Assembly (NCBI GenBank): GCA_902385625.1
Contig: CABMGE010000023.1
Span: forward strand, 1 to 45,159
DNA length: 45,159 nt
Origin: an uncultured archaeon
GTDB lineage: Archaea; Nanobdellota; Nanobdellia; Pacearchaeales; GW2011-AR1
Direction of reading: 5' to 3'
Below are positions 37,596-45,159 of this stretch, in pieces (position 1 is the stretch's first letter; every line of letters begins with the position of its first letter). The notes under the pieces are model-generated. The model made no database searches. It saw only the letters and a list, made by a program, of their open reading frames with translations, and was not told the DNA's origin. The translations under genes were made by a program, and so were the position numbers.

Positions 37596-40500
37596 TTATT
37601 CTTTTTTATAGGAATCCTTTAATTCCTTTAATTTTAATCGAAGGTTATAAGATTTAACATATAAAACAGATATAAAGACAATAATTATTGAAATAATTAT
37701 AACCATGGGAATTATAAAAAATAAAATATTAAATTCAAGCCCAGGTTTTTCAAGGCAAATCTCACACTCTTCCCCGCAATTAATTCCAAGTTCATTATAA
37801 TTTTTTAGATTATCATAACAGTGAGAAGGATATTGAATATCTACAAGTACAAATTTTATATCTAATCTAGATACTTCTCCAGGAATAAACTCAAGTGTTG
37901 CAAGAGAAATATTCTCTTCATTCTCAATTTCAATAGATTTTCCCAAAATACTCGGAATCTTCAAAATATTTATATTGGTTTTTAAATTACAGGGTTTAGT
38001 TTCTAGAGTCACTTTACCATTTAAAAAACATTTTCTAGTCTGATTGCCTCCGAAAAATAAATTATTTTCCAAAATATCATTGAGATCATAAGCAAGACTA
38101 CATAAACTCCAATTACTGCATTCAGATCTAGGAATTTCATTTAAATTATCAGTATTCGAGAAATTATGGTTATTGTTTTCTTTCTCTAAATTTTCGTTAG
38201 TTTCAGTGTTATTAACTAAAGAACCAGGATTATTAAAATCAGTGTTATTAGTGTTACTACTTCTATTCACTATAGTATTTCCTCCTCCGCTTCCTCCTCC
38301 CCCACCACCTTCATTAGTATTGCCATTTGAAGGAGCAGAAATTACAAAACTGATTTTAGAGGAGTTTCCAATATTACCAGAATAATCAGTACAATTAACA
38401 TAAGAATCATAAATTCCAGGAACTAAATTAACAATTATATTATTATTAGATGAAATTGAACTTGTATTTTCATATCCCCCATTATTCACATAAACACTGC
38501 AATTAGCAATTCCAATACCCAAATCAGAAGCACTGAATCCAAAAGTAACGCTATAACTAGTTCCAACATAATTTGCATTGTTTAAAGGAGAATTAAGGTT
38601 TACAGTAGGGGAAATAATATCATTAAGAGTTATCGCAACTTTTAGATTACCACTTAGATTAATAAAAGTGGAATTAATCAGATATCCATTTTTTATTACA
38701 CTAAGAATATAATCTGAAGGATAATTTATTGATTGCCCATTGTTAACATATTCAACTAATTCTTGGCTGTTTATTGAACCATCAACCCTTGTAAGGTCTG
38801 AAAACTGGAAATCATTTGTTCTATTCCAAGAATAAACATTTGCATCAGAAATAGAATTCAAAGAATCAGTCACATTAACATTAAAGTACCATTTTCTAAT
38901 TAATTGCGAACCAGATTCAACATATTCTTTTGAAGAATTATAACTTACATTAAGGAACGTATTGTTAATTGAATTTGAAGTTAAAGAGGTATCATTATTT
39001 GTTGAATTAATTATTTCAAAATCTTTAATGATTATATTATTAGCACCACCATATAAAGCAATAGCATTGCCTGAAGTAAGATTTATAATTCCTCCAACCA
39101 AGCTATTATTTGATCCGGATATTTGTATACAATTATTCAGAGTATTATTCCAAAGATTAATATTAACAATACTATTGTTTGAACCAGAAATACTCATAGC
39201 AAAATTGTTTAACCCATTAGAATTAGAGTTAATTGTATTATTTATTATCTGATTATTTGAACCCCCAACAAGAATTCCTCCATTATCCAAATTTGCAGTA
39301 TTGTTTATTAAAAGATTGTATGAACTCGAACTAATTGATACTCCAAGACCCCCACTTATATTATTTACTAAATTATTTGTGATATTATTATAATTTGAGT
39401 TATCTAAATTAACTCCATGCCAATCTGGCCCGAGTGAATTAGGAGAGCGGATAAAATTAAAATTTAATAGACTATTTGAACTATTTAATAAAAAAATTCC
39501 TACAAAATTATTAGCAAGATTGTTTCCGGTTAAATTATTGTTAAAACTTAAAACAAGATAGATTCCAAGATTATTTGAATCTGCATGATTATTAAGAATA
39601 TAAGAATTATTAACCTTATTAAATTGAATTCCATTACCCCCATAACCAACGTTCATTGTCACATTACAATTCTTAACTGTGATATTGACCAGATTAGTTC
39701 CAGCATAAATTCCAGGAATAGCAAGTGAAGTATTTGAGATCCAATACCCATTACAATCTAATTGAACATTTGAAGCAGTAATATTAATACATGAAGCAAG
39801 ATTTTCTGTTGGAACAATATTTGCAGTTTGATTATAAACTCCAGACACATCAAGTATCCTGCATGAGCTTACTTGTGCTAAGTCCATTATAGAGTAATTG
39901 CTCCAAGAACTTACATTAAAGCTAACAGTTGGAGTTTTAAGACTTGTTAAATTAGAGCATGTTGGAAAACTATTATAACTGCAAACAGAAATTCCATTTC
40001 TAAATATTTTAGGAATACTAACACTATTTTGAAGAAGAAAAGTAATATTTGCAGATTTATTAAGTCCAGAGATAGAAGAATTAACATAAGCAAGATTATA
40101 AGATATTTTAAAATCATTTGAAAAATTATTTCCAGAAGCATTTATAATAGAATTAAAAACAATTTCCCCATAGTTAATATCTTTTATTCTAGGAGTAAAA
40201 CCTGATTCATAAAAAGAATATTTTCCGGCAGTAACATTTTGAAATAACATTTGGCTGTTTGACCTTTGAGAAATATTAAGGTCTTTATAATTTACAGCAG
40301 TGTTCATTACATAAAAATTAATTAAGCTGTTATTATAAGAATAATAAATAAGACCATCTCCACTGTTTAACCTTCCATTAAGTATTTCAATTCCATTAGT
40401 TTGTGAAGAATTAATAAAAATATTACTTAGAATATTTGAAGCAACACTGTTTAAACGAAATCCAATCCCGCGGCTATTTAAAGAACTGCTGTTAAAAATT

Positions 40501-42716
40501 GTATTATTTTCAGCCCCGAAAGACAAACAATAATCTGCAAGAGTTGAATTAAATCCAATGTCATTTGAAAAGTAGTTTGATGAACTTGCATTTAAAAGTG
40601 CATAGCCACAACGATTGTTGGATTTAGAATAACAATTAGTTACATTATTAAACCGAGAATCTAAATCTTCTACTCCAATTCCGTCATTATTAAATTCAGA
40701 AGTCGAATTAATAATTGAATTATAAAAACTACCTTGCCTAATTCTCATACCAGTTATGCCATTATGGGATGCATAGGAATCCTTGATAATATTATTGCTT
40801 CCATAAAAAATAATAATACCATTTCCAGATACTGCATTATCCTGGTTTGAAAAATTGCAATTTGTAAAATTGTTATGTGAAGAAGAAAATAATGTTGTTC
40901 CTACATAAAAATTGTTAAAAAAACTGCTATTAAAAATCTGAGTATAGTCTGATTCTTGCAAATAAAAGCCCCCATTACCTGCAGAACCATCCCCATTAAA
41001 ACTGGAAAAAATATTATATAATTGATTATTACTGCTAGAAAAAATATGAATGCCATTGTCAGAATTATAACTTACATTTAGATTAGATAATAAATTATTA
41101 TAAGAACTTGATAATGATAATCCAATACCATTAGAACTAATATTAGAATTTGAAACATTATTATTTGAACTATATTCAAGAGAAAATCCAATTGAATTTT
41201 GATTTGTATTTATTTCTGAGAGTATATTATTTGAACTTGACTCAAAAGTTATCCCCCAAGTAGTACAGGAATTTGTATTTATTTCTGAGAGTATATTATT
41301 TGAACTAGAAATCAACCACAATCCAACGGTGTTATCTGATGCATCATTTTCAATTAGGCTATTATTTGAACTTGAAGTAAGATAAATACCTCTGGAATTA
41401 CCTCCTGCATTATTTTTTGAAACATTATTATTCAAACTAGATTCAAGATAAATCCCAAAATAATTTGAATAAACGGTATTATTAATTATTGAAGAATCAT
41501 TAACCTCCTTAAATTTAATTCCAGAACCACTTGAACCACCACCCATATCAATATTGCAATTTTTAATTGTAATATTGTTTACATTTTCAGCATAAATTCC
41601 AGGAATTTCAAGACTCTGATTTGAAATTAAAGATCCATTGCAATCATAGACTATATTCGAGGAAGTAATATTAATACAAGACCTTATTGATCCAGAAGGA
41701 GTAATATTTGCAGTTTGAGTATAAATTCCAGGAGTATCCAATACTTGACACAAAAAAACAGGTCCGGGAGTAGACTCTATTCCAAATATTTTCTCTCCAT
41801 TATCAACCCTAATATTTTTTTCAATTAAAATTCCCAAATCCTTGCTTTCAATTCTAAGAATATAATCTCCAGATTCATTAAAAGAATAATTAATAAGTTC
41901 ACTTATCTCATGAGAATAATTTCCAGTTTGATTAAAATAATAGTTAATTACGGTTCGATTTGTGCAATTTGATTCAAAATAGTTATTTATAGAAGTGCAA
42001 TTTTCCAGAAAAGTTTCATTATTAACTGCAGAACAATTTTCAACTATATCTAAAACCGTTTCATTAATACAAACATTAGTGCAATTTTGTTTTGTCTCAC
42101 AACTAAGCGAAGTCTCATTTGTATTAGAATCTAAAATATCTATACAGTCTTGATAATCAAGGCACTGTTCAGTGCAGTTCTCAACAATACTACTAATAGT
42201 AATATTATCACAAATCTGAATTGAATTATTAACCGTTATATTTTCACATATCTGTAATTGATTACTAACACTTGGAGTCTCACAAATACTTGTTTCATTG
42301 GTAATTTCAACAGGATAAAGTAAACCCTCCAAGAAATCATTTATACTAATTGTCTTAAGATCTAAAAAAATTCCATTTTTCATTAAACTCATACTAACAT
42401 TACTGCTATTGCTAACAAACTCGCCATCACCCATAGTAAATGAGATACTTCCATTAAGTTTATCTCCAACATTATATTTCTCACCTACAGAATCTGCCTG
42501 AAAAATAGCATTGCCTGTGAGCCTAAAAGATAACAAACCTAAAACAATGAAAACAAAAATAAGAAAAACAAATAAGAGAGTTTTGGCAACTTTTCTAGAA
42601 GGCTTATAATCTGGAAGATACTTAGAAACTACTTTTCCATTCTTATCCCTATAACTTTCATAATAATAAGGGCCGCAAACTTTGCCATTTCTTTTTATAT
42701 ATCTTTTATACACCAT
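37596..42716 (-). CDS. Giant membrane-anchored surface protein with parallel beta-helix (NosD-like) repeats
   Basis: A 1706-residue protein. Residues 1-42 are basic, with a K-V-C-G-P-Y-Y-Y-E-S-Y-R motif. A transmembrane helix spans about 46-65. Residues 150-300 carry many cysteines. Two right-handed beta-helix regions follow (about 340-900 and 985-1290), built of short S-S-N-N-x-hydrophobic repeats. Each opens with the same unit, C-x-x-L-D...G-I/V-Y, then S-C-I-N-I-T, D-C-N-G and I-P-G-I-Y-A, so an internal duplication occurred. Then come an Ig-like segment, a G-G-G-G-G-S-G-G-G linker, a W-S-L-C...C TSP1-like module, a C-rich N-C-G-E-E-C module and a C-terminal helix (about 1660-1685). It is dense in N-glycosylation sequons. 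It is likely a cell-surface adhesin or carbohydrate-binding protein. Confidence 0.88.
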   Translation of the reverse strand: MVYKRYIKRNGKVCGPYYYESYRDKNGKVVSKYLPDYKPSRKVAKTLLFVFLIFVFIVLGLLSFRLTGNAIFQADSVGEKYNVGDKLNGSISFTMGDGEFVSNSSNVSMSLMKNGIFLDLKTISINDFLEGLLYPVEITNETSICETPSVSNQLQICENITVNNSIQICDNITISSIVENCTEQCLDYQDCIDILDSNTNETSLSCETKQNCTNVCINETVLDIVENCSAVNNETFLENCTSINNYFESNCTNRTVINYYFNQTGNYSHEISELINYSFNESGDYILRIESKDLGILIEKNIRVDNGEKIFGIESTPGPVFLCQVLDTPGIYTQTANITPSGSIRSCINITSSNIVYDCNGSLISNQSLEIPGIYAENVNNITIKNCNIDMGGGSSGSGIKFKEVNDSSIINNTVYSNYFGIYLESSLNNNVSKNNAGGNSRGIYLTSSSNNSLIENDASDNTVGLWLISSSNNILSEINTNSCTTWGITFESSSNNILSEINTNQNSIGFSLEYSSNNNVSNSNISSNGIGLSLSSSYNNLLSNLNVSYNSDNGIHIFSSSNNQLYNIFSSFNGDGSAGNGGFYLQESDYTQIFNSSFFNNFYVGTTLFSSSHNNFTNCNFSNQDNAVSGNGIIIFYGSNNIIKDSYASHNGITGMRIRQGSFYNSIINSTSEFNNDGIGVEDLDSRFNNVTNCYSKSNNRCGYALLNASSSNYFSNDIGFNSTLADYCLSFGAENNTIFNSSSLNSRGIGFRLNSVASNILSNIFINSSQTNGIEILNGRLNSGDGLIYYSYNNSLINFYVMNTAVNYKDLNISQRSNSQMLFQNVTAGKYSFYESGFTPRIKDINYGEIVFNSIINASGNNFSNDFKISYNLAYVNSSISGLNKSANITFLLQNSVSIPKIFRNGISVCSYNSFPTCSNLTSLKTPTVSFNVSSWSNYSIMDLAQVSSCRILDVSGVYNQTANIVPTENLASCINITASNVQLDCNGYWISNTSLAIPGIYAGTNLVNITVKNCNVTMNVGYGGNGIQFNKVNNSYILNNHADSNNLGIYLVLSFNNNLTGNNLANNFVGIFLLNSSNSLLNFNFIRSPNSLGPDWHGVNLDNSNYNNITNNLVNNISGGLGVSISSSSYNLLINNTANLDNGGILVGGSNNQIINNTINSNSNGLNNFAMSISGSNNSIVNINLWNNTLNNCIQISGSNNSLVGGIINLTSGNAIALYGGANNIIIKDFEIINSTNNDTSLTSNSINNTFLNVSYNSSKEYVESGSQLIRKWYFNVNVTDSLNSISDANVYSWNRTNDFQFSDLTRVDGSINSQELVEYVNNGQSINYPSDYILSVIKNGYLINSTFINLSGNLKVAITLNDIISPTVNLNSPLNNANYVGTSYSVTFGFSASDLGIGIANCSVYVNNGGYENTSSISSNNNIIVNLVPGIYDSYVNCTDYSGNIGNSSKISFVISAPSNGNTNEGGGGGGSGGGNTIVNRSSNTNNTDFNNPGSLVNNTETNENLEKENNNHNFSNTDNLNEIPRSECSNWSLCSLAYDLNDILENNLFFGGNQTRKCFLNGKVTLETKPCNLKTNINILKIPSILGKSIEIENEENISLATLEFIPGEVSRLDIKFVLVDIQYPSHCYDNLKNYNELGINCGEECEICLEKPGLEFNILFFIIPMVIIISIIIVFISVLYVKSYNLRLKLKELKDSYKKE

Positions 42717-42823
42717 CTTTTTACTGTTACACTACAAAAAATAAACAAATCAAGGTTTATAATATTATTTATAAAAGAAAAATATAGGTTTCAAAAAGTT
42801 TACACTACACGAGGATTATAGAA

Positions 42824-45159
42824 TTAATTATCAGATTTATTCCCAGGATACCATATACGCCTTAGTTTCTTTATTTCACTATCTTTCTTTTTCTCTTCAA
42901 ATTTATAAAATTCAATCTTGCCTACAGACTCGTACAAGACCCAGATTAAAAGAATAGCTGCAAGGATTAATAGTAACCAAGAAATCCAAGAATAATTTCT
43001 TCGAACAACAAAAGGAGTTTCAATTAGCTGAGTACCGCATACAGGACAAGATCCATCTTCGTTGTAAACACAATCAGTCTCATTCTCATCATAATCTTTT
43101 ACTTTATTATAGCAATAATCACAATATCCTTTTTCATTAACCTCGAGTTGGATATTAAGTTTACCAGAAATCTGACTTGGTAAATCCAGTCTTGAAACAA
43201 GAGTGCCATTTGAATCATAAACCTCTAGATAATTTCTATAACACTTTGAAACTTTCTTTGTTGTAACTGACATCTCAGTATTGCACTTAATTTTTTCAAT
43301 TTTACTATACTTATTCTCATTATCTTTACATACTCTTTCTTTTTCTCCCTCAAGCATCACATTTCCAGTAATTATATTATTAAGATCATAAGCAGCATTG
43401 CAAGAACTCCATTCCCCACAAATCCAATATCCTCCTTTTTTTGAAACTTCTTCCTCTGCCTTTTTAGTAATCTTATTATCATTGTCTCCAGTATCATTGG
43501 AATAGCAAGATTTCATTTCAGAAGGTTTTCCAAGATTTCCACTACAGCTTCCATGGTTATCACAAACTCTTGATTGATTTCCATTAATACAATCTTGCCA
43601 ATCTTGACACACCCATTGATAAGTACAATTTGTCTCATTCAAACTACAAATTTGCATTTCAGAAGGTTTTCCAACAGTTCCAGTACAAGTTCCATGATTT
43701 GTACAAACTCTTGATTGATTTCCATTAATACAATCTTGCCAATCTCCGCAGGCCCAATTATAAGTACAATTAGTGACATTAGAAGAACACGATCTTAGTT
43801 CAACAGGTTTTCCAACAGTTCCAGTACAAGTTCCATGATTTGTACAAACTCTTGATTGATTTCCATTAATACAATCTTGCCAATCTTCACAAATCCAGTC
43901 ATAACTACAAGGTCCTGGTCCTCCAGGCCCAGGATTATCGCCATCTCCAGAAGAGGCAACAGAATAAATTCGAGTAATTGAAGAATTCAAATTATTATTT
44001 CCTCCATTTCCAAAAGCAACCCAATTATAATTATAATCTCCAGTAGACATGCTAACCAAAGCAGTATAATCTTCAGAAGTAGTATTTGTTGCACTATAAT
44101 TAGCATTGTTAATTTGTAATAATACAGTTCCATTAGTATTTTGTACAGTTACTCCAAATGTTGCAGTACCACTTCCAGTAAGTGTTCCAGTATTATCTAC
44201 AAAATTTGAGAAAATTGGATAAGCAGTATCAAGGCTTATATTCACCCACAATACTTTTGAGTCAGAAGTATAATTCTGATTTCCATCATATACAAAAGTA
44301 ATATTATAATAACCTATAGAAAGATTTGTAAGATTTGATAATGGAAGAAGTCCAGAATTAATTACTGTTCCATTCAGATAAATCTTTCCATTAGAATCTC
44401 CGCTAAGATTAATTGTATTAATTAAAATATTTTTATTAAAACTTCCATTAATAGTAGTAAAATTAGTGTCAGTTCCATTTATACTTCCATTAATAATTCC
44501 AGTTGCAGGATTAATAGTTAAATTAAGATAAGTTTCATTTCCAGAATAATTTTGATTTGAAGCAATAGAATAGTTAACAAACCATATTCCAGCGCCCCAA
44601 CTATAATTCTGAGCTGCATTTACAAGAGTTCCATTAATGTTTATACTAAGGGCAGTTTGATTGTTTCCATTATAAGAAGCATTTATTTTTTGAGGATAAG
44701 TTATTACAAGATTTGCATTGTTGCCATTAAGAAGAGTTGTTATTGACTGTCCTTTTTGTGTAACATTTACAAACATAATAGTTGAATTAATATTATTTGA
44801 AGTATCATTAATAGTTATATTAAGAGAATATAATGCAACCCCTAGAACAGTATTGTTTTCTAAAAGTCCATTACAATTAATCTTAAATCTACTATCATTA
44901 ACAATAAAGCAGCTAAAGACAGTTTCATCTGTTGCATTAATATCATAGCTCAATGCATTTGCATAAGTTATTGTCTGATTTTGAGGAGTATTATTTGTAA
45001 AATAAGGTTTTACAGTATCTATAACTGCAAGAACATTCACAAACCAAGTTTCACTTGCACCAGTATAATTTGTGTTTCCTAAATAAATTGAAGTGATATT
45101 ATAAATTCCAGTTGCATTAAAGTTAGTCAAGTTTGAAACAGGAGAAGCACCTGAATTAA
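42824..45159 (-). CDS. Large surface protein with Ig-like and TSP1-like repeats (5' end beyond window)
   Basis: The minus-strand frame stays open to the window edge, so the gene is partial; at least 777 residues are visible. First come bacterial Ig/MBG-like repeats rich in N-Y-T and G-N-x-N-Y-T. Then follow three near-identical 47-residue modules, W-x-C-x-D-W-Q-D-C-I-N-G-N-Q-S-R-V-C, of thrombospondin-1 style (43.5-43.9 kb). A diverged fourth (C-N-A-A-Y-D-L-N-N-I), a C-P-V-C module, a transmembrane helix near the end and a basic tail complete it. The C-terminal modules parallel those of the neighbouring 1706-residue protein. It is probably an anchored surface or adhesion protein. Confidence 0.88.
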   Translation of the reverse strand, partial: NSGASPVSNLTNFNATGIYNITSIYLGNTNYTGASETWFVNVLAVIDTVKPYFTNNTPQNQTITYANALSYDINATDETVFSCFIVNDSRFKINCNGLLENNTVLGVALYSLNITINDTSNNINSTIMFVNVTQKGQSITTLLNGNNANLVITYPQKINASYNGNNQTALSININGTLVNAAQNYSWGAGIWFVNYSIASNQNYSGNETYLNLTINPATGIINGSINGTDTNFTTINGSFNKNILINTINLSGDSNGKIYLNGTVINSGLLPLSNLTNLSIGYYNITFVYDGNQNYTSDSKVLWVNISLDTAYPIFSNFVDNTGTLTGSGTATFGVTVQNTNGTVLLQINNANYSATNTTSEDYTALVSMSTGDYNYNWVAFGNGGNNNLNSSITRIYSVASSGDGDNPGPGGPGPCSYDWICEDWQDCINGNQSRVCTNHGTCTGTVGKPVELRSCSSNVTNCTYNWACGDWQDCINGNQSRVCTNHGTCTGTVGKPSEMQICSLNETNCTYQWVCQDWQDCINGNQSRVCDNHGSCSGNLGKPSEMKSCYSNDTGDNDNKITKKAEEEVSKKGGYWICGEWSSCNAAYDLNNIITGNVMLEGEKERVCKDNENKYSKIEKIKCNTEMSVTTKKVSKCYRNYLEVYDSNGTLVSRLDLPSQISGKLNIQLEVNEKGYCDYCYNKVKDYDENETDCVYNEDGSCPVCGTQLIETPFVVRRNYSWISWLLLILAAILLIWVLYESVGKIEFYKFEEKKKDSEIKKLRRIWYPGNKSDN
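43525..43925 (-). repeat. Tandem 141-base repeats encoding TSP1-like modules
   Basis: Matching blocks start at 43530, 43671 and 43812 (plus-strand coordinates), an exact 141-base period that is 47 codons. The two copies at 43671 and 43812 are almost identical over about 75 bases, while the 43530 copy has several substitutions. This is recent in-frame duplication inside the surface gene. Confidence 0.85.

Noticed and set aside
37596-45159. CRISPR array or DNA-level satellite in the repetitive surface genes
   Set aside because: Repeats are in frame and reflect beta-helix and TSP1-like protein modules; there are no uniform direct repeats with unique spacers, and no cas genes are seen.

Overview
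The window is strongly AT-rich, densely packed archaeal DNA with standard stop-codon use. TATA-binding protein, MCM helicase, ribosomal protein L15e, aIF1A, aIF2-beta, a Pno1/Dim2-type KH protein and ATP-dependent DNA ligase all indicate Archaea. FtsZ, very small proteins, many orphan one- or two-helix membrane proteins, leaderless TATA-box promoters mixed with strong AAAGGAGG ribosome-binding sites, and very large threonine/serine/asparagine-rich surface proteins suggest a DPANN archaeon of the Woesearchaeota/Pacearchaeota type. The lineage call is inference.

Layout. 1-2.2 kb: end of an unknown gene, a membrane protein and metG. 2.3-6.0 kb: a five-gene minus-strand operon encoding a J-domain/protein-kinase fusion, a von Willebrand A (MIDAS) protein, a degenerate pyruvate-kinase-like barrel and two orphan proteins, divergent from a TrmB-like regulator at 6.1 kb with inverted repeats between them. 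7-11 kb: a membrane-anchored RelE-like protein, an AbrB-type micro-gene coupled to a membrane protein and an MFS transporter, an endonuclease V homologue lacking one catalytic Asp, and a zinc-ribbon/HSP20-like protein. 11.2-18.9 kb: tRNA-Ile with a duplicated 3' end, L15e, a GHKL ATPase-like protein, DNA ligase, an ABC exporter, small membrane proteins and an HtrA-like protease. 18.9-24.0 kb: an accessory stretch of small membrane/secreted proteins, two transposase relics and a 2-kb segment bounded by inverted repeats that holds a P-loop ATPase. 24.1-29.5 kb: TBP, BtpA-like barrel, MCM, RPA32-like protein, aIF2-beta. 29.8-36.1 kb: zinc-ribbon and DUF424-like proteins, paired EF-hand-like membrane proteins, aIF1A, Nudix, KH protein, tRNA-Asn, nitroreductase. 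36.1-45.2 kb: ftsZ with a long leader, then two giant surface proteins (parallel beta-helix, and Ig/TSP1-like).

Two things stand out. First, the kinase/VWA/PK-barrel operon looks like a phosphorylation-linked chaperone system that resembles, but is not, the bacterial TerY-kinase-phosphatase triad. Second, a dispersed multi-hairpin intergenic element occurs at least seven times in the same orientation. Its stems are preserved by compensatory changes, and it usually abuts the 3' end of a minus-strand gene in a convergent pair, which suggests a bidirectional 3'-end/terminator element or a domesticated MITE-like repeat.
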